Part shown: positions 51,410 to 61,147 of the stretch, one piece after another
How the letters are laid out: every line of letters starts with the position of its first letter
How positions within the stretch are numbered: the stretch's first letter is position 1
NCBI GenBank assembly: GCA_023388315.1
Contig: JAEWGM010000024.1
Span: forward strand, 62,001-126,000
Length of the DNA: 64,000 nt
Direction of reading: 5' to 3'
From: Bacteroidota bacterium
GTDB lineage: Bacteria; Bacteroidota; Bacteroidia; Bacteroidales; Dysgonomonadaceae
The notes under the pieces: model-generated
Database searches by the model: none
Seen by the model: the letters and a program-made list of their open reading frames with translations, nothing else
What the model was told of the DNA's origin: nothing
Translations under genes and position numbers: made by a program

Positions 51410-53674
51410 ATGAAAATAAAAAATATTCTATTTAGTATAGTATTGTTGTTTGCCGGCTTAGCTTCTTGTCAGGATGAGATTTCGGTTGATTTATCCGATA
51501 GGAAATACGTCCGTTTAAACGAGACGAGCATTTCGTTATCCGCCGGTGAAAAGTTTATCGTAAAAGCTTCCGTGGATTCCCTGGGAAGCAGTGCTAAACA
51601 ACTCGTTTGGAACGTAATGGATCCATCCATTGCTACCATTGAGCCTCTTGATAATCTGTCGGCGGTTGTTACCGGGCTTAAAGAAGGCAACACGGTTATA
51701 CAGGTTGAATCAAGCGATAAAGAAATAAAGTATTTCTCAGATTTATCGGTATCGAAAGACAGAGTAATCAAGATATTAGCCATTGGCAACAGTTTTTCTG
51801 AAGATGCTCTTGAAAATTATCTCCACGATTTGGCGAAAGAAGCCGGATACAAGGTCATAATCGGTAATTTATACATCGGAGGCTCTTCACTTGAACTGCA
51901 CTGGGAAAATGCATCAGGCAGTAAAGACGCTTATGAATTCAGGAAAATTGGTGTGGATGGAAGTCTGAACCGAGAAAGCAGCAAATCGATTGCGTATGCC
52001 GTTAGAAATGAAAACTGGGATTATATCAGTTTTCAGCAAGTGAGCCAGTTGTCCGGAATATTAGCCGGGTATCAGGAGTTTTTGCCAAAGTTGCTTGACT
52101 ACGTAAAACCGATGACAACCAATCCGGAAATTAAGTACATCCTGCATCAAACATGGGCGTATGCCGAAGACTCCAATCATTTTGGGTTTGTTAATTACGA
52201 TAACGACCAAATGAAAATGTATAACGCCATTGTGGATGCTGTTTGGAAAGCCCAAGAACTAGCCGGAATAGATATGGTTGTTCCGGCGGGAACCGCCATC
52301 CAAAACGGCCGCACAAGCTACGTGGGCGATAAGTTTACCAGAGACGGCTATCACCTGAATTTAAATATTGGTAGGTTTACCGCGGCAAGTACTTGGTACG
52401 AAGCTATTTTCGGAAACATATTGGATAATCCGTTTTATCCTGAAAATCTTCTGAAATACGACGTTGAATTGGCAAAATTGGCGGCACACGAAGCTGTAAA
52501 ACAACCAAAACAAATTACGGAATTGGTAGATTACAAAGAACCGGGTCCCAATGAGTTTGTGTTAACCAAGCCATTGTTTATCGACTTTGGAGGGGTGGAA
52601 ACAGCAGAAATGTTTAATAATTTTAAACATCCCAACGATGGAAAATTGGGCAACTTGAAAGATATGGATGGTGCAAACTCCAACTTTGCTATTGAAATCG
52701 CTGAGCGCTTTACCGGCACGTTGTCTCGTGGACTTCAAAACGTGCTTGGCTTCCCAAGGTCTGTTTCTGAAGATATGTTCTTTAGCGACGGGAAATTTAT
52801 TCCACAAAGTAGTTTCGTGGTATCAAACCTGAACAAAGACCTGAAATATACTTTTGTTTTCTATGGTTCCATTAATGACAACAGAACAGAAACGGAGTTC
52901 AATGTAATAGGCGCGAACACCGGAAAAGGCGCGTTGGACAACGATAACAACTTGGGTAAAGTTGTAGTAATTGAAAATATTGAGCCGCAAGCTGACGCTA
53001 CCATCACCATTCAGTTGAAGCCCGGGCCCAATAACAATCACTGGAACTTGTTCTTTGGTGTAAACGCGATGATGATTTTACCCGAAGGAATGCCTGTTCC
53101 GTTAGAACCAAATTCATTTGAATTGGAACATCCTGTTTTCATCGACTTCGGAACGTTGGGAGCCGGAAAACCCTATTATTACTTTGATAGGCCTTCTGAC
53201 GCGCCTCGTTTCGATATCTACGATGAAAAGGATAACAACACAGGATTCGCTATGAGTGTGACCGATCGTTTTGGCGGCGATAATCATTCAGGAACTCTCA
53301 GCAATACCTTTGATTTGCCCGTTGCATTCACGCAAGACGCGTTTTGGGGAAATAGAGGAAATGCCACCAGCGGATTCACCATGTACAGGCTAAACAGCAC
53401 CCAAAAATACGACATAGTGTTTTACGGTTCAAGAAGAGACGCGGCAGACAATCGCGAAACCAAGTACGTGGTGAAAGGAGTCAATGAAGGCACGGGCTTC
53501 TTGAATGCATCCAACAACGATTCAAAGGTAACCATCATTAAAGGCATTCAACCAACGCCCGATGGTATATTGGATATCAGTGTATCTGCCGGTCCGAATA
53601 ACAACAATGGCGATGGTTTCTATTACATCAATAGTATGATACTTGTCCCGGAAGGATATCCGTTGGGTTTTTAG
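51410..53674 (+). CDS. DUF4886 SGNH-like lipoprotein with duplicated C-terminal domains
   Basis: 754 aa. Lipobox in LFAGLASCQDE. A Big-type Ig domain (about 30-115) precedes a DUF4886 domain: Ser in KILAIGNSFSEDA and Asp/His in FTRDGYHLNL, an SGNH-hydrolase layout, suggesting removal of an acyl group. From about 385 two homologous modules follow, each opening with (L/V)FIDFG (PLFIDFGGVE, PVFIDFGTLG), each with FA(I/M)...RF and KGTG-like segments and ending before a DGILDI/DATITI-type strand. They are probably carbohydrate-binding. The gene is 30 nt after susD, so it probably sits in the surface complex. Confidence 0.8.
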   Translation: MKIKNILFSIVLLFAGLASCQDEISVDLSDRKYVRLNETSISLSAGEKFIVKASVDSLGSSAKQLVWNVMDPSIATIEPLDNLSAVVTGLKEGNTVIQVESSDKEIKYFSDLSVSKDRVIKILAIGNSFSEDALENYLHDLAKEAGYKVIIGNLYIGGSSLELHWENASGSKDAYEFRKIGVDGSLNRESSKSIAYAVRNENWDYISFQQVSQLSGILAGYQEFLPKLLDYVKPMTTNPEIKYILHQTWAYAEDSNHFGFVNYDNDQMKMYNAIVDAVWKAQELAGIDMVVPAGTAIQNGRTSYVGDKFTRDGYHLNLNIGRFTAASTWYEAIFGNILDNPFYPENLLKYDVELAKLAAHEAVKQPKQITELVDYKEPGPNEFVLTKPLFIDFGGVETAEMFNNFKHPNDGKLGNLKDMDGANSNFAIEIAERFTGTLSRGLQNVLGFPRSVSEDMFFSDGKFIPQSSFVVSNLNKDLKYTFVFYGSINDNRTETEFNVIGANTGKGALDNDNNLGKVVVIENIEPQADATITIQLKPGPNNNHWNLFFGVNAMMILPEGMPVPLEPNSFELEHPVFIDFGTLGAGKPYYYFDRPSDAPRFDIYDEKDNNTGFAMSVTDRFGGDNHSGTLSNTFDLPVAFTQDAFWGNRGNATSGFTMYRLNSTQKYDIVFYGSRRDAADNRETKYVVKGVNEGTGFLNASNNDSKVTIIKGIQPTPDGILDISVSAGPNNNNGDGFYYINSMILVPEGYPLGF

Positions 53675-53720
53675 ATTAATTCTTTATTTGCCTTTCTGAA
53701 CGAATCTGCCAAGCGGTGGA

Positions 53721-53766
53721 GAAGTGAAGAATCTGGTTGCTATCAATAAAATAGATTCTTCACTTC
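53721..53766. terminator. Inverted repeat separating the two halves of the glycan locus
   Basis: Perfect 14-bp arms (GAAGTGAAGAATCT at 53721-53734, complement 53753-53766) with an 18-nt loop, in the 290-bp gap between the DUF4886 gene and the second GH172 gene. No T-run follows, so it may be partial terminator or an mRNA-stabilising end that lowers expression of the downstream enzymes relative to SusCD. Nothing else coding is seen in this gap. Confidence 0.6.
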
Positions 53767-53964
53767 GTTCAGAGTGGGCAAATGCGATAAATGACGATAA
53801 ATTGATTTATGCGTCTTATCAAAAAACGATGCCTGATAATGGCATTTATTAATGGTTAAAAGCGAGAATTCTCAAATAAAGTAAACAATGAGGGGGATTG
53901 CTTAGTGGATTATGTCTATTTTTACGAATAAAAATTTTATATCTCTACTCAATTAAAATCAATT

Positions 53965-55131
53965 ATGAAAATCAAATCAACTTACATTACTTTTTTATTA
54001 TTTCTTTTCGCAGCGGGAATTTTCGCCCAAAACCGCCCCTTTAACGGCTTAGATATGAATATGGGAAGCCTTTATCGCTTGTCCAACGCGGAAACCCGAT
54101 CCATTAGTCCCGAAAACTTCACCGGCGAAAAAGGGAAAGGCGGAATGGCCATTCCCGATCCCAACGCGCCGCGAAACACGGCCAACGCCACGCACGCCGC
54201 GCGCGACTTGGGACAGGGATGGAAAGTAAATCCCTTTGTTACCATACAACCGGGAGAAACGTTTACAATGGCGGAAATTGAAGGTCCGGGCGCCATTCAA
54301 CATATTTGGATGACACCCACCGGAAATTGGCGATTTTCCATCATCCGCATTTATTGGGACGATGAAACAGAACCATCAGTAGAAGCGCCTATCGGGCATT
54401 TCTTTGGAATGGGATGGAACGAGTACGCTCATCTCAACTCGCTTCCCGTAACCGTAAACCCCGGAAGCGCGTTCAATTGCTATTGGGTGATGCCTTTCCG
54501 CCGGAAATGTAAAATAACGATGACCAACATCAACGATGCCGACGCAATGAACCTCTACTATCAAGTAGATTACACATTAACGGATGTTCCTGCCGATGCC
54601 GCGTATTTTCACGCCCAATATCGCCGCACAAAAGTAAACGAAACATCGGATTACACCATCATTGACAACGTGAAAGGCGAAGGCCACTACGTGGGTGTGT
54701 ATATGGCTTGGCAAGTGAATAACAACGGCTGGTGGGGCGAAGGCGAAATAAAATTCTTTATGGATGGCGACAAAAAATTCCCCACAATTATTGGCACCGG
54801 AACCGAAGATTATTTTTTAGGTTCGTATAATTTTGACCGTCACGGGAAATACGTTACTTTTACAACTCCGTATGCCGGATTGGTTCAGGTTTTGCCACCC
54901 GATATCACATACAGGGCGGGACAACGCTTCGGAATGTATCGTTGGCACGTAATGGATCCCATTCGTTTCAAAAAAGATTTGCGTGTAACCATTCAAGATT
55001 TGGGATGGCGCCACGGAGGGCGTTATTTGCCGCAGAAATCGGATATTTCATCCGTATGTTTCTGGTATCAAAGCGAACCGCACGCTAAATTTCCGGCATT
55101 GCCTAAATGGGAAGATTTGGAAGTGAATTAA
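53965..55131 (+). CDS. DUF2961 / GH172 family glycoside hydrolase, secreted (copy 2)
   Basis: 388 aa, signal peptide ending GIFAQ. Signatures: IQPGETFTMAEIEGPGAIQH, IYWDDETEPSVEAPIGHFFG, and TIIGTGTEDYFLGSYNF with the conserved Glu-Asp. Compared with copy 1 it has an N-terminal insertion (about 40 residues with PDPNAPRNTANATHAARD). First gene of the second block after the 290-bp gap; GH20 follows 25 nt downstream. Likely furanosidase, with D-arabinofuranose the favoured sugar by context. Confidence 0.88.
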   Translation: MKIKSTYITFLLFLFAAGIFAQNRPFNGLDMNMGSLYRLSNAETRSISPENFTGEKGKGGMAIPDPNAPRNTANATHAARDLGQGWKVNPFVTIQPGETFTMAEIEGPGAIQHIWMTPTGNWRFSIIRIYWDDETEPSVEAPIGHFFGMGWNEYAHLNSLPVTVNPGSAFNCYWVMPFRRKCKITMTNINDADAMNLYYQVDYTLTDVPADAAYFHAQYRRTKVNETSDYTIIDNVKGEGHYVGVYMAWQVNNNGWWGEGEIKFFMDGDKKFPTIIGTGTEDYFLGSYNFDRHGKYVTFTTPYAGLVQVLPPDITYRAGQRFGMYRWHVMDPIRFKKDLRVTIQDLGWRHGGRYLPQKSDISSVCFWYQSEPHAKFPALPKWEDLEVN

Positions 55132-55156
55132 GAACAATTTCTATATAAGAACTTTA

Positions 55157-56971
55157 ATGAAAAAATTATTCTTTTGTCTGTTTACTTTGCTGGTTTCCAT
55201 CTCAGTCTGTTCTCAGGATTTAAACCTCATACCAAAGCCTGAATTTGTTGAAAGGAAAGAGGGTGTTTTTACTATTAACGCCGCAACCCAAATTTTCTAT
55301 AATCAAAAAGATGTAGGCGATATCACAAATTTCTTGAATGAATTTTTGGATGAAAATTACGGCTTTAAACTGGAGGAAAAGCATAGCCTAAAAGATCAGA
55401 AACGGGGTATTCAGTTTATTTTAGACTCAAAGGTAACAGACGAATCATATAATTTGAGTATAAATAACAATGTTGTTATTGTTAAAGGCGGAAAAGCCGG
55501 GCTGTTTTACGGCCTGCAAACGCTTTTACAATTAATGCCGCTCGAGAAAACATCTGCCATTCAATTGCCGCAGCTGGAAGTCAACGATAAACCACGTTTT
55601 GGTTACCGTGGAGCGTTGTTGGATGTAGGACGTTATTTTTTCACGGTGGATGAAGTAAAGCGGTTTATTGATTTAATGGCTCATTACAAATTAAACATTT
55701 TTCATTGGCATTTAACCGAAGACGCCGGTTGGAGAATAGAAATTGATAAATATCCTTTGCTTACGGAAATAGGCGCCTGGAGAAGAGGAACGCAGCGTGA
55801 ACATCCAGCCGAATCTTTCGATAGATTGCCACACGGCGGTTATTACACGAAAGAACAAATAAAAGATGTGGTGGCATACGCACAAAAAAGAAACATCAAT
55901 ATTATCCCCGAATTTGATATGCCCGGGCATACATTGGCGGTTTTAGCGGCTTATCCGGAACTGTCTTGTACAGGAGGCCCTTTCAAGGTATTGGAAAACT
56001 GGGGTATTCAACAGGATGTGCTTTGTGCGGGAAACGAAAAAACATATGAGTTTATTGAAGATGTTTTGGACGAGATACTCGAGATGTTTCCGTACGAAAT
56101 CATCCATATCGGAGGTGATGAAGCACCTAAAGACCGATGGAAAGCTTGCCCAAAATGCCAGCAAAAAATGAAAGACCAAGGACTGAAAAATGAAGATGAA
56201 TTGCAAAGCTATTTCGTAAAACGGGTAGGAGCTTATCTGCAAGGAAAGAACAGAAAAATGCTTGGTTGGGATGAGATAATGGAAGGAGGTTTGGCTCCTA
56301 ACGCAATGGTAATGAGCTGGCGCGGAGAAGAAGCGGGTATTGAGGCCGCGGGAATGCATCACGAAGTGGTAATGTCGCCTACATCGTATTTGTATCTCGA
56401 TTATTATCAGGGGGCGCCTGAAGCGGAACCCATAAATATTGGCGGGCACGTGACATTGGAAAGAGTGTACAGTTTTGAGCCGGTATCACCCAAAATATCA
56501 CTTGAAAATCAAAAATATATTGTGGGATTGCAAGGAAACTTGTGGATGGAATTTATTCACAGTCAGGCAAAACTCGATTATATGGCTTTCCCCCGATTGT
56601 TGGCTGTGGCTGAAGTGGGTTGGAGCAGTAAAGAAAAAGATTTTCAGGATTTTCAGCAACGCGTACGACACAATTTACAGTGGCTCGACAAAAAAGGGGT
56701 GAATTTCCGAATCCCCGATGCCATTGTGCCTCAACCCACTCAGATAAAAGGAAATGAGATAGAAGTGGAATTAAACCCTTCAATAGAAGGAGCAAAATTA
56801 TATTACACTTTAAATGGCCAAGACCCGATGCAATACGGAAAACTTTACAACAATCCTGTTAAAATAGATGTATCTGATAAAGATACAGAATTAAAATACA
56901 TCATCAGAACAAAAACGGGACGGGTAAGCGGAACAAGGAGCATTCAATATAAAAAAACAGATAATCAATAA
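55157..56971 (+). CDS. Beta-N-acetylhexosaminidase (GH20)
   Basis: 604 aa. Signal peptide (ends SVCSQ). GH20b N-terminal domain (LIPKPEFVERKEGVFTINA), then the TIM barrel with RGALLDVGRYFFTVDEVKR, LNIFHWHLTEDAGWRIEI and the catalytic Asp321-Glu322 pair in HIGGDEAPKDRW. The C-terminus carries a small chitobiase-like beta domain. Removes terminal GlcNAc or GalNAc. Its place among furanosidase genes suggests that the target glycan carries amino-sugar branches. Confidence 0.95.
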   Translation: MKKLFFCLFTLLVSISVCSQDLNLIPKPEFVERKEGVFTINAATQIFYNQKDVGDITNFLNEFLDENYGFKLEEKHSLKDQKRGIQFILDSKVTDESYNLSINNNVVIVKGGKAGLFYGLQTLLQLMPLEKTSAIQLPQLEVNDKPRFGYRGALLDVGRYFFTVDEVKRFIDLMAHYKLNIFHWHLTEDAGWRIEIDKYPLLTEIGAWRRGTQREHPAESFDRLPHGGYYTKEQIKDVVAYAQKRNINIIPEFDMPGHTLAVLAAYPELSCTGGPFKVLENWGIQQDVLCAGNEKTYEFIEDVLDEILEMFPYEIIHIGGDEAPKDRWKACPKCQQKMKDQGLKNEDELQSYFVKRVGAYLQGKNRKMLGWDEIMEGGLAPNAMVMSWRGEEAGIEAAGMHHEVVMSPTSYLYLDYYQGAPEAEPINIGGHVTLERVYSFEPVSPKISLENQKYIVGLQGNLWMEFIHSQAKLDYMAFPRLLAVAEVGWSSKEKDFQDFQQRVRHNLQWLDKKGVNFRIPDAIVPQPTQIKGNEIEVELNPSIEGAKLYYTLNGQDPMQYGKLYNNPVKIDVSDKDTELKYIIRTKTGRVSGTRSIQYKKTDNQ

Positions 56972-56983
56972 CGAACAATAAAA

Positions 56984-58921
56984 ATGAGAAAAAACGTAGT
57001 TACAGTATTCCTGTTATTATTTTTAGCCTGTAGTTTTCAAACACAGGCACAGAACAAAACATTTAAATGGAGCGATGAAGTCGAGTTGTTAAAACGAGTG
57101 GATTTGCTCCCCGCCTATCGGCACAATCAACTCATTGAACAAGAATCCAGTTACGACCGCACGTGGGGTAACGACGATGGCTTTTCGGGAAAATATTCCT
57201 ATATCCGTAAAGAGAACGGACACCTTGTCCTTGCCGATTTTCAAGGGCCGGGCGTTGTAAACCGAATTTGGACGCCCACCCCAACCAACGATATGTTGGC
57301 GTTTTATTTTGATGGTGAAAAAACACCACGTTTGAGGTTGCGCTTTATGGATTTGTTTTTGGGAGAAGTGTATCCGTTTACCAAACCCGTTTGTGGAAAC
57401 GAAATTGGAGGATATTACTGCTACATTCCCATTCCGTTCAAAAAGTCGCTTAAGATTGTTTTTGAAGGGGAAAAAATAATGTTCCATCAAATTCAATACA
57501 GAAAACTACCAGGAATGAACGTTGAATCGTGGACGGGAGAGTTTTCTGAAGCGGATAGAAAATTACTGTCGGAAGTCAACGCTTTATGGGCAGATATTTC
57601 GCCTACCGTAAACAATTACACAACAGGAGTTTCGGCAGCTGCTCAAACCGAGCAAAAGAATTTTACGATTCTGCCGGGCGAAGAAGTGACGTTTTTCGAT
57701 AAAAATACCGCCGGACGTATCATAGGCTTTGAAATTGATGGTGGAACATCTTTTGAGGGATTAAACAAAGACATTCTGCTTTCCGCAAAATGGGACAACG
57801 AAAAAGTGGAAGCCATTCACGCGCCAGTTGCCGATTTCTTCGGTTACGCGTATGGAAAGCCCGCTATGCGAAGCATTTTGATGGGGCGCTACGGCACCAA
57901 CAATTATTGTTATTTGCCAATGCCTTACGACCGCTCCGCTTCAATGAAACTCATTTACAAAGAACGAAGCGGTGTACAACAAAATCCAGTATCGGTAAAT
58001 GTGAAAGTGCATTATAACAACAACAAGCGCAACGAAAAAGAGGAGGGCAAGCTTTATTCTGTTTGGAAACGCGAAAAACCCGATATCGGCAAATTCTACG
58101 ATTTCCTGCATACCAAAGGAAAAGGTCATTACGTGGGAACCATCCACATTGCACAAGGGCTTCGCCCCGGAATGACATTGTTCTTCGAAGGTGACGATAG
58201 CACTTATGTGGACGGCAAAGCTCGTATGCACGGCACCGGTTCGGAAGATTATTACAATGGCGGCTGGTATGCCCTGCTCGACCGTTGGGACAGAGGAATA
58301 AGTATGCCCATCCACGGTTCGTTGGATTATTCGTTGCCGATGAACAGAACCGGCGCGTATCGCTTTTTCCTTTCCGATAAACTAACTTTTGAGAAAGAAA
58401 TTTACCACGGAATGGAGCACGGTGAAGTCGGAAACGATTTTCCGGTGGACTATACATCGGTTGCATTTTACTATGCCGCGCAACCGCTTCAGAGCAGGAT
58501 GGAGCCTACGGCTGAGTTGCGGGAAGTCTATTTGCCCACTACACACGTTTATTATCCTCAGCTAATGCAGGTTACGCCCGACAGAGGTATCCAGGTTATT
58601 TTGGATAGAGGGCTGATGATGACCGCTTACGGACAAGGCGCCGCAAGAGTGATGCTTAACGATGTGCCCGAAGGAAATTACAAGGTGCTCATCAATTATC
58701 ACGAACGTGAAAACGGCGCCGATTTTCAGGTGTGGCAGCGTCAAAAACAGCTCTCCGATTGGATTTCTACCAAAGCCACCAAAGAAAGCAACAAAGAGCG
58801 GGTGCACGTTGGTGATATTCAGCTCACACAACAAACAAATTCCGTAACGTTTCACGTTCGCAAAAACGGAAACGCCGACTTGTTTGAATTAAACTTAATC
58901 ATCTTAGAAAAAATAGATTAA
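56984..58921 (+). CDS. DUF2961 / GH172 family protein with C-terminal extra domain (copy 3)
   Basis: 645 aa, signal peptide ending TQAQ. DUF2961 core split in two halves: early block LADFQGPGVVNRIWTPTPT and DLFLGEVYPFTKPVCGNE, later RMHGTGSEDYYNGGWYALLD with the conserved Glu-Asp. The C-terminal about 120 residues (after YPQLMQVTPDRGIQVIL) form an added beta-rich domain, possibly carbohydrate-binding. Larger than copies 1 and 2 and only distantly similar. Gaps to neighbours are 12 and 7 nt, so it is firmly in the operon. Confidence 0.85.
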   Translation: MRKNVVTVFLLLFLACSFQTQAQNKTFKWSDEVELLKRVDLLPAYRHNQLIEQESSYDRTWGNDDGFSGKYSYIRKENGHLVLADFQGPGVVNRIWTPTPTNDMLAFYFDGEKTPRLRLRFMDLFLGEVYPFTKPVCGNEIGGYYCYIPIPFKKSLKIVFEGEKIMFHQIQYRKLPGMNVESWTGEFSEADRKLLSEVNALWADISPTVNNYTTGVSAAAQTEQKNFTILPGEEVTFFDKNTAGRIIGFEIDGGTSFEGLNKDILLSAKWDNEKVEAIHAPVADFFGYAYGKPAMRSILMGRYGTNNYCYLPMPYDRSASMKLIYKERSGVQQNPVSVNVKVHYNNNKRNEKEEGKLYSVWKREKPDIGKFYDFLHTKGKGHYVGTIHIAQGLRPGMTLFFEGDDSTYVDGKARMHGTGSEDYYNGGWYALLDRWDRGISMPIHGSLDYSLPMNRTGAYRFFLSDKLTFEKEIYHGMEHGEVGNDFPVDYTSVAFYYAAQPLQSRMEPTAELREVYLPTTHVYYPQLMQVTPDRGIQVILDRGLMMTAYGQGAARVMLNDVPEGNYKVLINYHERENGADFQVWQRQKQLSDWISTKATKESNKERVHVGDIQLTQQTNSVTFHVRKNGNADLFELNLIILEKID

Positions 58922-58928
58922 CAGGGTT

Positions 58929-61121
58929 ATGAGGAAGTGTTTTTTTATAGCAATTTTTTCTGCTTTATCTGCGCTGTCGTTTATGAACGCGCAACAACAC
59001 AATTTGGAGCAACCGAAAGTTGTTGTGGATAAAAAAACACTTCCTCATACTTTTAAAAAAGCGGTTGAGCAAATTTCATACGATAAGTTGGGAAATGAAA
59101 CAGGGAAAATCATAGTTAAAAACGTGGATAAAAATACGCTTCACGTAACAATTTCCTTTTCACCCGACGAAGTCGTGCGTCAGAACGATTGGCAAATAAA
59201 TCTTCAACCGGCATTCGCGCCCACTTTTCATTGGTCGCCTCACCTCACGCCAACCGACAATCACGTTATCGACCAGCACGTTTTCCGTTCACCTGCGCTT
59301 ATTGTTTCTGATGAAAAACAGGCGCTTGCATTGATTCCCGATTTGGATATAATGCAAAAAAGCACGTCCGTACGCTGGTATCTGGATCTCAATGCCGAAA
59401 CCAAGACGCTCACGCTCGGGATGAGCGATAGCCGTGTTTCGGATCATATTTTGTTTGAGCGAACCGATGGCGCGCAATATCCCGCGGGAAAAGTTGAAGT
59501 GGGTTTTTATCTTCTTCGATACACAGACAAGGCTTCACTCGCCAATCCTTTCCGCAAACCGCTCGATTTTCTTTGGAAAAACTGGGGAAGCAAAACGTAC
59601 AAAACCGGAAATCCCATCAAAGGCGATTTGGAACCTTACGTAAGACACACCTACGACTGGGCATTTAAGAATTGGGAAAAAAGTGTGTGGCAGGAGTTTG
59701 AAATTGACGGAAAAAAAGTTGGCGCGCCCGTTTTTATCGTGAATGTAACCCAAAGCCCCAACTATCCCGGTGAAGTAAATGAGCGCGAATTTCGTTCCAT
59801 CTGGAATCAGGCGTGGTTTAGTTCTCTTCGCTCGGCAAGCGGGTTGTACCGATATGCCCGTCGCACAAACAATAGCGAGTTGCTCCAAAAAGCGAAGTTG
59901 GGAAAAGAGCTCGCTTTGTCTTTTCCGCAGAAAAATGGTTTTTTCCCCGGATTAATCGCGACCGAAATGCACGAAGTGGAAATTGATGGCAGAAAATACA
60001 ACCGAAGCAAAGGTTGGAACACCTATTATTGGGGAAACTCCAATCGGAATCCCTACACGTGGAATCCCAAAGAATCGCCGTTTCATATTCTCGATATGAG
60101 TTGGACAGCGTTGCTGATGCTCCGTTGGTACGATGAGTTGGAAAAAGACGAACGCTTGCTGCGTTATGCCGAAAATTATGCTAAATCGCTGTTAAACATC
60201 CAATACTCAAACGGTTTTTTCCCGGGATGGTTATCGCTTGATGATTTCAAGCCGATGGAACACCTGAACGACTCGCCCGAAACATCAATGTCCGTCACTT
60301 TTTTGTTGAAGTTATACGAACTCACTCAGAATCAGAAATATAAAACCGCCGCCCTAAGAGCGATGGACGCAGTTATCGATAACGTTATTCCCGAAGGCCG
60401 TTGGGAAGATTTTGAAACCTATTGGTCGTGTTCACGTTACGGATCGGATCATTTAATTGGCAAAAAAGTCGCCCGAAACAATATGCACAAGCACAATAAT
60501 TTCTCGATGTTTTGGACGGCAGAGGCGCTTTATGAATGCTATCGCGTTACAAACGATAAAAACTACTTGCACATCGGACAGCGCACCCTCGACGAAATGC
60601 TGATGACCCAAGCATCGTGGCAGCCACCCTATATGTACGTAAATGTTTTGGGTGGTTTTGGCGTGCTCAACGCCGATGGCGAATGGAATGATTCCCGACA
60701 AAGCCTTTTCGCGGAATTGATTCTACAATACGGGAAAATATTGAATAAGCCGGAATATACGGAACGCGGATTTGCAGCGCTGAAAGCTTCATTTGTAATG
60801 ATGTATTGTTCCGAAAATCCTCAAACTAAAATACAGTGGGAAAAGGTTTATCCCTTTTTCGGGAAAGAAGATTATGGATTCACAATGGAAAATTACGGAC
60901 ACGGCGGTCGCACAAGTCCTGAGGGCGAAGGAATGGGCGAATTCACCATTTACGACTGGGGAAATGGTGCTGCTGCCGAGGCTCACAACCGCATATTGGA
61001 TAAATTCGGAAGCCCCACCCCAACCCTCCCCAAAGGGGAAGGCGCGGATTCTGATGCAGCATTCTCTAACTTTTCAACGCAGTTCGCTTCTCCTCACGTG
61101 GAGGGGACTGAGGGGAGGTAA
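58929..61121 (+). CDS. Secreted protein of probable (alpha/alpha)n-toroid fold, unassigned glycoside hydrolase candidate
   Basis: 730 aa, signal peptide ending MNAQQ. An N-terminal beta-rich domain (about 25-215) is followed by repeated helical pairs (SGLYRYARRTNNSELLQKAK, LLMLRWYDELEKDERLLRYA, FLLKLYELTQNQKYKTAAL, LYECYRVTNDKNYLHIGQ) as in six-hairpin glycosidases. Conserved-looking acidic and aromatic clusters: ETYWSCSRYGSD and GGFGVLNADGEWNDSRQ. I do not recognise an established family. The last about 35 residues are read from an inserted dispersed repeat (61011-61119) and are not native. Confidence 0.75.
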   Translation: MRKCFFIAIFSALSALSFMNAQQHNLEQPKVVVDKKTLPHTFKKAVEQISYDKLGNETGKIIVKNVDKNTLHVTISFSPDEVVRQNDWQINLQPAFAPTFHWSPHLTPTDNHVIDQHVFRSPALIVSDEKQALALIPDLDIMQKSTSVRWYLDLNAETKTLTLGMSDSRVSDHILFERTDGAQYPAGKVEVGFYLLRYTDKASLANPFRKPLDFLWKNWGSKTYKTGNPIKGDLEPYVRHTYDWAFKNWEKSVWQEFEIDGKKVGAPVFIVNVTQSPNYPGEVNEREFRSIWNQAWFSSLRSASGLYRYARRTNNSELLQKAKLGKELALSFPQKNGFFPGLIATEMHEVEIDGRKYNRSKGWNTYYWGNSNRNPYTWNPKESPFHILDMSWTALLMLRWYDELEKDERLLRYAENYAKSLLNIQYSNGFFPGWLSLDDFKPMEHLNDSPETSMSVTFLLKLYELTQNQKYKTAALRAMDAVIDNVIPEGRWEDFETYWSCSRYGSDHLIGKKVARNNMHKHNNFSMFWTAEALYECYRVTNDKNYLHIGQRTLDEMLMTQASWQPPYMYVNVLGGFGVLNADGEWNDSRQSLFAELILQYGKILNKPEYTERGFAALKASFVMMYCSENPQTKIQWEKVYPFFGKEDYGFTMENYGHGGRTSPEGEGMGEFTIYDWGNGAAAEAHNRILDKFGSPTPTLPKGEGADSDAAFSNFSTQFASPHVEGTEGR
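61011..61119 (+). repeat. Dispersed C-run/G-run repeat fused to the 3' end of a gene
   Basis: The unit has a hairpin at each end: CCCTCCCC-AAA-GGGGAAGG near 61025-61043, and CTCCTCACGTGGAGG near 61090-61104 followed by GGGGAGG. It encodes the PTPTLPKGEG to VEGTEGR tail of the preceding protein and supplies its stop codon. Similar in composition to the repeat at 10319-10348. Confidence 0.7.
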
Positions 61122-61147
61122 AGCCAACAACCTAAAAAAATAAACAT

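Noticed and set aside
53918..53936. TTTTACGAATAA as a third LacI operator before the second GH172 gene
   Set aside because: Only 8 of 12 positions match the fucI operator and the palindrome is broken; not distinguishable from chance in AT-rich DNA.
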